The position numbers were made by a program, and so were the translations under genes. Of a DNA stretch of 64,000 nucleotides, positions 45,701-57,700 are shown in pieces. Numbering within the stretch: the stretch's first letter is position 1; every line of letters starts with the position of its first letter. Location of the stretch: positions 53,220,108 through 53,284,107 of the forward strand of contig OX393577.1 of the NCBI GenBank assembly GCA_947652605.1, written 5' to 3'. Source of the stretch: Elmis aenea. Taxonomy: Eukaryota > Arthropoda > Insecta > Coleoptera > Elmidae. The notes below the pieces were generated by a model, which ran no database searches, was not told where the DNA came from, and was given only the letters and a program-made list of their open reading frames with translations.

Positions 45701-48700
45701 GCATCTAGAATTCAAAAAAGAACATTGTCTTATCTGTACGACTTTCAATGGTAATGCAAGATCTTGATTATTAGTATTAATTGATGTTGGATATGCGTTG
45801 CAATAAAAACATACTAAAAATCTCAACCCTTACATGTTCACTTGTTTAATGATTATTAGTAAATAATTAATAAACCCTTTTTATTTACTTACTTACAGGG
45901 CTCGAAACCGAAAAAAAAATTGGTTAACGGTTAACCGAAATCGGGAACTTTATTTTTATAAAGGTTTTTGTTGAAAAACCGTTTTTTTTTCGTAAAAAAC
46001 CGATTTAACTTTTAAACCGGTTTTAAAAAAAAATTTTAACCGGTTTTTGACATTAGACTAAGAATGTATGAAAAAATATTATCTATTTATAATTTTATAA
46101 TATATGTATTGCAAAAATAATTAGCAAAAAAGGATTTTTTTAGTTTGTTAAAATTGAGAATATTAACCCGTTAACGCCCAGTGTCCCATTTGTAGGACAA
46201 TATTTTAATTTTTTTTTGCGCCTTCTTCCGGCATATACAAACATTTACCGCGCTCGCCACATTGAAAGGAACACGTGTAAGCTTCCTTCTCTTGGATTAG
46301 TTTACGAGAATTATTTTGCACCATGGTGTAGAATAAATGTAAACACCACCTATTTGCGAGAATAGTGCGCGGTAATACATCTATAGTGCCCTTGACAACA
46401 ATAACCCTGGTAATAAATTTTTTTTTGCAGTTATGATATACCAATAAACGTAACTAATTATGTAAACTATCATTTTTGGTCGATTTTCACTGAAGTTTTT
46501 TCCCAGAGTTAGCAAATCTCAGTGTCCTATAAATATGACGCTGGGATTGGCAAGCACCTGAGCCATGTATACAATGTGTGAATTTTCATTACAGGTTTTT
46601 AACTTATCACACAAATTATGAATAGACAAGTTTTTAAAACTTTGGAAAAGGCTTGGGAATATTGTATAGAAGAGGAAATTGAAGCAGACATTCTGGCGTT
46701 ACCCCCTGACGTCGACGATATGATAGATGAAGAGGGCATTGACGACGAAGATCTTACATTTCCTGTAGTAAGTGACATTCCAGGATCTGCAGAAGTCGAG
46801 ATAAATAACGATAAAGACGACTTTGAAGAAAAATACGTCACCATTAACTTTCTTCGCAACGAATGCTCCTTCAACTTCAAATGACCCATCAACCGGAAAG
46901 AAAAGAAAATTAGATAAAAAAAACAAGATTGTACGGATTGGAAGAAAGTTATTTCAAGTTAAGAAACAAATTTACTGGGTAACGTGCCTGATGAAAAATT
47001 GTGTGAACTGAAAGAAGCTTTAGCTGATTTGATATCGGTCAGTATTTTTGAACAGCTTTTTGACAGTCACAATCCGTTACGCATCAACGCAAAAAAATAA
47101 ACATGACTTTTCTATAACTGCAGATGAAATAAAAATGTTTTTCGGATTCCTCATATTCACCGGCTATCACCCACTGCCAAGCGAGAGAGACTATTGATCT
47201 AATGACGATTTAGAAGTAGCTTTAGTTCGCAAAGTGCCCAATAAAATCGACAAAAGAACTTGAAAAGGCTGCAAGAGGAACATATGATTTTCAGTTCGAT
47301 TAAAAAAATAAGATTTTAGTTGTTAAATGGAACGACAACAAATGCGTGTCTCTGGCAACAAATTTTGATACCGTGGAACCATTAGCTTCAGCTCCTCGAT
47401 GGAGTAGGGAAAAAAAAGAACGTGTCGCATTTCCTCAACCGAGAGTAATCCATTATTATAATAAGTACATGGGAGGTGTGGATCAGCACGATTGGTTGCT
47501 AGAAAAACATTCAATTTCTGTTAGAGGGAAAAAATGGAACGCTTACGTTTTGGGGCAAGTGCAATGAAAAATTATGCACAACTTGTTTTTTCACAATACC
47601 ATAAAAACAATTAAATTTTAAATATTTTTTTAAAGAATTATTCCATTCATTATTGTTTCTTTTCAGTTAAGACTTTATCATTACTTATTATAGCTATTTC
47701 TATTTTTTACTGCAATATAAATTAGTTTTCAATTTATCGTATAAATATATCTCTCCTTCCCAGCGTCCTATCCATATGACAGCCCCTAGCACATGAACTA
47801 GTGGGAGTATTAAATTTTGGCAGGTACCAACGTCTTTAGAAGACCACAAATAGCAAATTATCTGAAATTCATATAGGTGTGACAAAAAAAATTAATTTGG
47901 GCGTTAATGGGTTAATCACAGATCGATTAAAATTTTAAAAAAAATTATGTTAAAAAACCGGTTTTTAATTATTTTGGTTAAAGGTTACCGTTTTTTTTGC
48001 AGTTAAAAATAACGGTTTCAGTTAAAAATCACTATTACGGTCAAAAAATAACGGTTAACCGGTTTTTTAAACAGGTTTAAAAAACCGGTTTCATGCCCTG
48101 CTTACTTAAAACAGCTGACGGTTGGGTGATACAAATAATCATATTAATTTTATAATCAATAACTTTTTAGGAAATTTAACTTACACAAAATAAAAAGAGT
48201 ATTTTTTAGCTTTTCAAAAATACGTACTTTTATAAATGTGTGCAAAAAATTATCGAGATATAGCTTATTTTGTGAAACTTTTATTATCACAGTTTGCCAT
48301 GATTTCATAAACAAGTGATGTTTGCAATTAAAAAACAACTAAACATCATTTCTGCAGCACCATCCACGTTTTTACTACTTACAATGTAAACTTTTCAAAG
48401 TGTTCACATTTAACCATGTTCACAATACTACAGGGTGGCCTATTTTCGATGCCCATACAGGGTATCTCGGTTATTATCAGAGATAGAAAAAACTAAGTAC
48501 GTAGTCTCGATTTATTTTTTCGAGAGAAATTCATTGCCGTAAACAGATTTTTAATATCTTTTTCAATTGTCGAAATATAGCCAAAAACAGGTTTTTGGCA
48601 CTTTTCAAAAATGTTAAAATTCTCGCTTTAACGAAAAGCTAGAGAAAAACTTTAAAGACATTTTTGGCATGGTTTGTTGTCCTTAATAAGATAGCGATGT

Positions 48701-51700
48701 GCAATTGTTTTTTACTCATATCAATACCGATATATTACACCTAACTTTCTTATTTTAAATAGCAACCATAAGCAAATTATATATTTTTGAAAAGCGCAAC
48801 AAATAAGCTTTCGATTCATGTCAAAGCCAACTATGGTTGCCATTTAAAATAAGAAAGTTAGGTGTATATATCAATATTCGTATGAGTAAAAAAAATTGAA
48901 CATCGCTATCTTAGTAAGGACAACAAATCATGCCGAAAATGTCCTTAAAGTTTTTCTCTTTTATTTTGTTTAAGCAAGATATTTAACATTTTTGAAAAGT
49001 GCCAAAAATCGGTTTTTGGCTATATTTCGAAAATTAAAAAAGATATCAAAAATCTGTTTATGGCAATAAATTTCTCTCCAAAAAATAGATCAAGACTACG
49101 TACTTAGTTTTTTTCTATCTCTGATAATAACCGAGATACCCTGTATGGGCATCGAAAATAGTCCACCCTGCACAATAAACAATAATTATAAAATACAAAA
49201 GAATACACGGATTTGCTGAAAAAGTTTGAAAATTTACTTGTATATGGCGTTTAGTTGTTAATTAATTGTAAACATCAGTTGTTTACAAAATCATGGCGTG
49301 ATAAAAATATCTGATAACACAGACGTGTTTAAGTCAAAAAAATAATCCAAGAGACCATTATCAGATTTTCGCTAACTATTATAGTAACCGAGATACCGTG
49401 AAAAACATTCATATTTGGTCCACCCTGTACACTGCATTACCATGGAAATTGAACACCATATATCTATACAACAAAAAATTACCAACCTGGTTCATCGCCA
49501 AATACTACGTCTTGTATGAACTTCATGAGCAGATCTTGCTGTTGTTTGTCAGTTATTTTAAGATCTAACACTTTCAACTGCTCATTTGCTTCTAAATAAA
49601 CCCTTGTTTTACTTGAAAATATTAAACATACATCACATATGGAGTTAAAACCCTACAACAATAAAATAATTTAACAAAACAAAGAAAACAGTTGCTGCTA
49701 CGTATTTACCTTGTTTCGAATTATTCGTGAATCATACTGTAAAAGATCAAAACAAGCTCTAATGAAATCGTTGGTTTTTCCTAATAAATCTTTTACAGAG
49801 TTGCTTATGTCATTATTATCTTCCTGTTTAAGCAAGTCGAGCAACTGCCACTTTAAGAAATGCTGACAATTTTCGATAAGGTGAGTAATCGCCTTAAAAA
49901 CAAGTAATTAATTTTTTCAATACATCCAAAAAACTTAAGCAACATCGAAAAATGGTGGAAAAAATTATTAAAAATAAACTGCACGCTGGCTAATTCATGA
50001 ACTGAAAATAGCTTCATTTATTTTTTTATTAAAATACTAACTTAGATAGGCGTGTTGCATTGCCGGATGTAACTAGTTTTACTATAAATGCTTTTTCATG
50101 GAAAAAAAAAAAGAAATCATATTAAGACTAAAGGAGACAAACAATGCATTTAGAGTTAAACAGCCACATTTAAAACAAATTTTTAATTTATTTCCAAAGC
50201 CTACTAGTTTAATGCTATTAAATATTTAGTTTCCCCAAAAATTATCAAGGAAACTCTAATAACTTGAGAAATATTAATTTTAGACATAATTGACACACAA
50301 TAGTTTTTAAAGATAATTAAGTTATCGATAAGAAAATTTATTCCATTTAAAAAAATTGACTTATTCGTTTAACTGGGGATAAGAAACACCCTGTGTATTA
50401 TTTAAAATTTTTAAATAGTCAGCGATCACTATGACACTATTATCGACGAAAGTTTTAAAGGAATATTCATTTTGACAATGCTAATTTATTAAATATTAAT
50501 ATTTCTTGAGACACCGGGTTCAGTCAATTTTTTGCATAAAAACTGAAATAACTCAAAAACAATTGATTTTAGGTACAAAATACTTTTAACATTTTTGAAG
50601 CAACTTTTACAAAAAAAGTTCAAAAATTTTTACTAACAAGAGAGCTACCAAATAATTCGTCTTAGCTGTGACACCCTGTATATTTCTTATTACTATTTAA
50701 CGGATTTCAAAACAGCGACTACTTACTGCAACAGGTAATTCATATTCCACAGCGAACCATTCATAAAATATTGTATCCCAGGGCAAAGACTGACACAGAT
50801 TGATATGACGAAAAAAAACTTTTAATTTTAGTAAAAAGCTCTCCATCTTATCAATGTCTTTTTCGGTTGCATGTCCACTCTAAAAACAATATAAAAAAAT
50901 AAACTAGATGTATGTGGGATTTCGCGGGTTTAGCAGGAAGACAGAGGTGGCGCGAGAAGCAGAGCGAAGAGCGAGGAGTGACAGAAAGAAGTGAGGTGAG
51001 AGGGAGAGCCACGAGGCGTAGCGTGGGTGACAAGTATTGTAAAAGGTTAAGTTGAAAGTGTTAATTATTACAAGTGATGAATGGAAGAAAGTTGTAAAAG
51101 TTGTACTCAAGTTGTTCAGTTGTTAATGGGACGTTTGTTTCGCATTCTTTGTTAATACATTGTTTCTCAACATTGGTTGCATCACTATTCTTTAAATTTC
51201 GCAAGCAATTACTATTCACTTCTGTTGTTCAAGGGGTTTATTTATTGCGAGTCTTAATGTTAATTTTTAAGATTTGGTTATTTTGTAAAAATTCCTTAAA
51301 AAAACATTAAGACTTACTATTCAGTTAACATCTTTGGCAGCAAAATTAAATAGTAATTGTGATTCTCAAAAACATTAAAAATCAAATCACAGGAGCGTTC
51401 AAAATTCTCGCGTTTTAGTACCCCTACCTGACAAGGGATGGCGATGTACGGGACCAGTCGTTACTTAGGAACTTCATGTTCTATATAGTAGCTATGTTCT
51501 GTGGAATTGTTCTATTTTAGAATATTTAATGGTTTCTGTCCACTCATTTTATTTTTTACTCACAAACTGTAGGTTTTGAAAAAAAAATTAAACATAATAA
51601 AAGTTTCTAATTAAATTAAGCTTTCAAAGTTTTTTTTTTAAATTGCAAAATTTTAAACCTCAAAAAAGTTCTCATAAAAAACCAACAGGGGTCGCACTTT

Positions 51701-54700
51701 TCAGCCCCTTGTGAAGCATTAAAAATATAGCTATGGGAAACCTTTTAATAAGTACAAAACATCTACCAACTATCATTCTCCTACATCATACAGGGTGTTT
51801 CTGAACGATGTAGCATAATTTCTACTGGTGAATCTACATAAAAAAATAGGACGATTTAGCCCATCATGCCTTATGGAAAGTTGCATCGTTGCTAAGTTAC
51901 AGCCCCATGAAGAGGAGATGAAAAATTGTTTTTTTATTGATAAATCAAGAACGCTTTGACCTACGACATTTATATTTGGCACGTATTCTACAATATGCAA
52001 GCATGTTCTTATGCATAAGTTTGAATGAAATCCCACCATAGGGGGCGCTACAATCGATAATAGCAGATAAATAACCTGCTGTATTTTTTTTGTCGATCGT
52101 AATTTCAATTTTATATAGTAACAGTTGGATAGGTAGGTCTTAAATGTACAGTTTTAGAACTTAAAGTTTTTTGATAGGAACCATCGTTTTGGAGAAAAAC
52201 TCGATATTATTAACATATAATAATATTTAAGAAACACCCTGTATAATGTTAAGTAAATAATGATATACAACATTATATAAATATTTTTTTTTATAACTCT
52301 GAAATTATATTTGGAATATAAATTTAATTACATTTAGATATTCTACTTTAATTATATTTAAACTAAACAAAATATATCTTCTCAAAATAAAAAGGACACT
52401 ATATTTAAATTTAATTTATAGAGAATAACGATACAAAATAACTTTTTTCTACGACCATTAATGTAAATGACTCACCGTATAGCGTGCATGCAAAGTAAGT
52501 GGGTCTTTACACACGGTACCTAAGCAAAACGCACACTTTTCTAGAAATGTCAAAGTAGGCTTACGTCAAAATGGACAAGATAACATAATTACATGTGTAT
52601 ATTAGCCAAAAAGCCGTTAAAATCATATGTATTATATGATCGTAGAAAAAGTTGGCTACATAACATGAGTTGTAAAGCAATTATGCACTCGTGGAAATAC
52701 GCACTTGCCGCTACGCAGCTTTGTGCGCAACTTTTCCACTCGTGCGTAATATGCTTTTTACAACTCTCGTTATGTAATATATTATTATGAAACGTTATTG
52801 GTTATTGTAATGTTATTAAAATGTCGCAACGTTATTGTATTAGAACTTATAGTTGAACCGTTCTTATAACGTTATCGTGTATCGTTATGTTACGTTTTCC
52901 ATACCTGCTTCATACAACCGAGAATTTTTTTTTTATAATAAAAAAGATAACATGAATGGGGCAGATGAAGTTACTAAATCACATCAAAAAAATAATAACC
53001 TGTATATATTCCTTTCGCATTCTACCATATTCTTTAGCAAGGGAACCAGTTAGGATTCGTGATCCTCTTATGGCTGAATCATGATCAGCTTCCATAAAAT
53101 AAGCAAAAAGTTGGCCAATACAGTCGAGCAAATCTTCATCATCATTATCAACGGCGAAATGTTTCATAAACTCATACAATTCTGATAATGGCTTAAACAT
53201 AAATTAAACACATTATATGCGATTAACAAATAATGTACTTAAAAATAATACAGAATTTATGAAATTGATAAAAGTAAAGAGAATGTAAAATCACCAATAA
53301 TAATTAAAAAAAAAAACACTTTCAAAGATGTGTGACTTAGAGGCGCATGAATAAATTTTAAGTCGTTATACATAACTAATAAAGATGCCATAATAATAAC
53401 TACATGTGGTAAGTTATTAAACAAGACAAAATCTTCTAAAAAAAAGACGAGAGTCTTGAAACCATTAAAGATTTACTTAATAAGAACTAAATACAATAAG
53501 TGATTTTAAAAAATACATATTTATACAGTGTGCTTCACCATATTTTCTCACTATTGATATTTCAGCTATGAAGTTGGTTAAAATGTTCAATTAAAACAAA
53601 ACAAAACCACACCAGATTGTTTTTTGTTCTATTGTTTTTAGGATAAATTTATGAAAAAAGATATTTTTATGTTACAAAATGAAAGAAAACAAACAAAAGC
53701 CTTTGTTTTTTTTTGTATTTCTTTTGAAATACTTTTTAGGCAAGTCTCAACTTTTTAACTTCTAATGGACGTCAATATTAAGATTTTCAGAATAAATGGA
53801 TCATCCAAATATCACACTAATGGTTTAACTCACTAAAAATGTCAAAACTTATAAGAAATAAAAAAGTTGACTATCGACTAGAAAACTTTTAAAAATATTT
53901 CATATAACAAATGATACCTTTCGATTCCTCACATTCCATAAAATAATAGTAAACGAAAAACAATAAAGGAAATCAACCGTAATTTTTGGAATAGTTATAC
54001 AGGGTGAGTCATGACGGACGCCACGTAGTTTTATGGCGAAACGGTTTATATTTTCAATTTTTTGTCGCGGTTAGATTATGTAAGTGAATAAGGGCTGCAT
54101 TTAAAAAATATTTTCAAACATACAGGGTGCTCCAAAAAAGAGTGGCATATCAAAGTTATACTTTTTCTTATGGAACATCCTGTATATTTTTACATTTTTG
54201 AATTCCTCTTTAAATTTACTTCAAAAAATGTATAAGGTTATATGGGTCTAAAACAACCGTTTTCGTGAAAATTGCATTTTCATGAAAATACAGTACTTTC
54301 AAAAATTTTCAACATTTAAAAACTTTGAGCAGTCTGAAGAAATTCGTTTGGAGATTAGACTGACAATAAATTATGTAACACTTTGCACCACCTACATTTT
54401 TAAAATATTATACTGGGCGTTTTTTACGCTTGGTCAAAGTTGTGAAATTTTAAACATCGATAACTCAGTTTTTTTAAATACAACACCCTATATTTTTTTA
54501 CACTGTCTTATAGAAAATTTAATTCTCTTTCGAAAACATAAAGGCTGTTTTTCACCTAAAATTGATATTTTCTGAGATATAGCAATTTTACTGTTAATTA
54601 TTAGGGCAAAGTAATATCTTCAAGTAAGCCATGAAGGTAGACAGCGGTAATTTGAAACAATTGAAAGAAAAAACCAGAAGCTTATAATTTTATCGTTTGC

Positions 54701-57700
54701 CTACACATTTTTGACATATTTTTATAAGAAAATTGTAGTTTTACCATTCTTACGTTTAAATAGAGTTCTTAACAGGGCCACATATTTTTCATGTATTTGA
54801 GTTTGATCGTCTGCCAAGTCCTAAAAACCCATTGATAATGTATTAGGTACGCGAACGAAACGCTGATTAAATTAATACCGACTTGTCTAATTTTACATTT
54901 TAAAAAACATGGTTGGCACCAGGGCTAGAAAAACGAAAAAAATTTTGTTTAACGGTTAACCGAATTCAAGAACTTTATTTTTATAACGGTTTTTTCCGTA
55001 AAATACCGGTTTTGAAAAAAACCGGTAAATTTAACCGGTTTTGAAAAAACCGGTAAAAAAACCGGTTAATTTAACCGGTTTTTAACATTATTCAGATTTG
55101 GAATGCAAAGTATAAAAAAGATATTATCTATATATAATTTTATAATATATGTACAATCAAGCATTCAGTAATTACTTTTGGTAAACTAATCACATTTAAT
55201 CAGGGCTAGAAATCGAAAAAAAATTTGGTTAACGGTTAACCGAATTCAAGAACTTTATTTTTATAACGGTTTTTGTTGAAAAACCGGTTTTTTCCGTAAA
55301 AAAACGGTTAATTTAACCGGTTTTTAACATTATTCAGATTTGGAATGCAAAGTATAAAAAGATATTATCTATTTATAATTTTATAATATATGTACAATCA
55401 AGCATTCAGTAATTACTTTTGGTAAACTAATCACATTTAATACAGATTTTGTATTTTTTCAAAATAATTTTAATTAAAAAGAGATGTTTAAAAAACCGGT
55501 TTTTTATTATTTTGGTTAAAGGTTACCGTTTTTTTTGCCTTTAAAAATAACGGTTTCGGTTGAAAATCACAATTTTGGAAAAAAAATAAAGGTTAACCGG
55601 TTTTTTAAACCAGTTTAAAAAACCAGTTTCATGCCCTGCATTTAATACAGATTTTGTATTTTTTCAAAATAATTTTAATTAAAAAGAGATGTTTAAAAAA
55701 CCGGTTTTTTATTATTTTGGTTAAAGGTTACCGTTTTTTTTGCCTTTAAAAATAACGGTTTCGGTTAAAATTCACAATTTTGGACAAAAAATAAAGGTTA
55801 ACCGGTTTGTTAAACCGGTTTCATGCCCTGGTTGGTACTGTTTTCGGTAGAACCAAGTGTCATATCGTAAACATACAAAAAAATGGTTTATAGTATTTAG
55901 TAATTATCTTATAACACTGGTCCAAAAAATAAATGCATAAATAACTTTAAGAAACCTCTATTTAAACGTAAGTATGGTAAAACTACAACTTTCTTATAAA
56001 AATATGTCAAAAATGTGTAGGTAAACGATAAAATTATAAGCTTCTTGTTTTTTCCCTCAATTGTTTCAAATTACCGCTGTCTACCTTCATAGCCTACTTG
56101 AAAATATTACTTTACCCTAATAATTAACAATAAAATCGCGATATCTCGAAAAATACCAATTTTAGGTGAAAAACAGCCTTTAAGTTTTCGAAAGACAAAT
56201 TTTCTATAAGACGGTGTAAAAAAATATAGGGTGTTGTATTTAAAAAAAATGAGTTATCGATGTTTAAAGTTTCACAAGTTTGACTAAGCGTAGAAAACGC
56301 CCTGTATGATATTTTAAAAATGTAGGTGGTGCAAAGTGTTACATAATTTATTGTCAATCTAATCTCTAAGCGAATTTCTTCAGACTTCTCAAAGTTTTTA
56401 AATGTTGAAAATTTATGAAAGTACTGTATTTTCAAGAAAATGCAATTTTCACGAAAACGGTTAACTTTAGACCCATATAACCTTATACATTTTTTGAAGT
56501 CAATTTAAAGAAAGATCCAAAAACGTAAAAATATACAGGGCGTTCCATAAGAAAAAGTATAACTTTGATATGCCACTCTTTTTTGGAGCACCCTGTATGT
56601 TTGAAAATATTTTTAAAATGTAGCCCTTATTGACTTACATAATCTAACCGCAACAGAAGTTTGAAAATATAAACTGTTTCGCCATAAAACTACGTGGCGT
56701 CCGTCGTGACTCACACTGTAGTTATCTGAAATTTGAAAACAGATTTGAAATCAGCTCAAAATACTATGTGTAACTGTCCCTTACTGAATTTGTATCTCTT
56801 ACTGTTATCGAGAGCCCAAATTATGAAAAATTATAGTGGAACACAACATACAACTAAAAACAAGGAATGTTTTAATTATAGACGTACCTTCCGGTATAAT
56901 TCTTTGGAGATATCTTCACACTTTATGTTACGCACCATTTCTAAAATTGATTTCACATTACACATATCAGGTTTGTACTTGTCCAATAAGAAATGTAATT
57001 TGGGGAATAACTTTGCAACAATCTCTTTATTTACATGTGCTTTAGTTTTTCCTGAAACATAACATGTATGTTATTAAATATGCATACATTAGTTATTAGT
57101 AATGACACGATCAGGGATGAAATAACATTTTAAATCATTTACATAACGTTATAAATAACATTTAAAAAAAAAATTATTATGTTTGTGATCGCCTGGCATT
57201 CATTATTTTTATTTTACTTCAGATGAATAACATGCAACAAATGCTTATGCATCAGTTACTAAAACATGCAACACTTTAAAAGGGCCAAGTTTTAACTTTA
57301 GTAAAACAAATTAACGCCAAAATATTACGGTCAAAACTTGGGTCTTACAACGGCAGTGTTTGAGTTACGTCAATCAAAAAACGATTTGTTAATAAATTTG
57401 TACATCATAAACAGAACACATTACTCACATAATAATGTTCTTATAGGAAAGAGTGACGATGCAATAAAAATAAAATTTTTGACAACAGGAACCCAGAGTC
57501 TTGGAACCGTCACGTTCCGTGGCATTCCGGGTTTGGCGTGTTTTATTGGTGTCGCTTCGCTTATTTTTACAACATTTAAATTACACACAAATTTGTATTG
57601 GTTACATATTTATAACTTTGTTTGTTTTATACTTTGTTCACTTTCATGATCATCAATATTTGTTTTCCGACCATTTTTGTTTTGCTACATTGAACGTGTA

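Larger units (their letters stand above)
45896..48100. mobile_element. hAT family-D element split by piggyBac
   Basis: The element begins CAGGGCTCGAAACCG and ends GGTTTCATGCCCTG with a perfect 8-bp duplication CTTACTTA. The outer parts are runs of AACCGGTTTT and GGTTAACGG as in the copies at 54920 and 55201. A piggyBac copy fills 46163-47915. Confidence 0.88.
54000..56718. repeat. Large foldback (about 775-bp arms) with hAT elements in its loop
   Basis: The ends CAGGGTGAGTCATGACGGAC and GTCCGTCGTGACTCACACTG have TA outside. The left arm 54000-54776 pairs with 55948-56718. The two frames 54282-54575 and 56435-56124 are mirror copies (MKIQYFQKFSTFKNFE). The loop contains the nested hAT copies 54920-55830. 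Confidence 0.87.

Noticed and set aside
52480..52560. Possible SA exon near a GTATAGCGTGCATGC stretch
   Set aside because: The exons at 53000-53191 and 50727-50879 already join in phase 0 and align to STAG without a gap, so no exon is needed between them.
54282..54575. 97-codon frame with a near-identical 103-codon partner at 56435-56124
   Set aside because: The similarity is explained by the two arms of the 54000-56718 foldback, not by a gene pair.
54754..54820. Possible extra SA exon encoding DLADDQTQIHEKYVALLRTL
   Set aside because: Skipping it joins the neighbouring exons in phase with the right length against STAG, and the segment partly lies in a foldback arm. Kept only as a possible rare alternative in the findings.
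57338..57649. 103-codon plus-strand frame with a hydrophobic end
   Set aside because: Antisense to the SA intron, no recognised domain, no splice or codon support.
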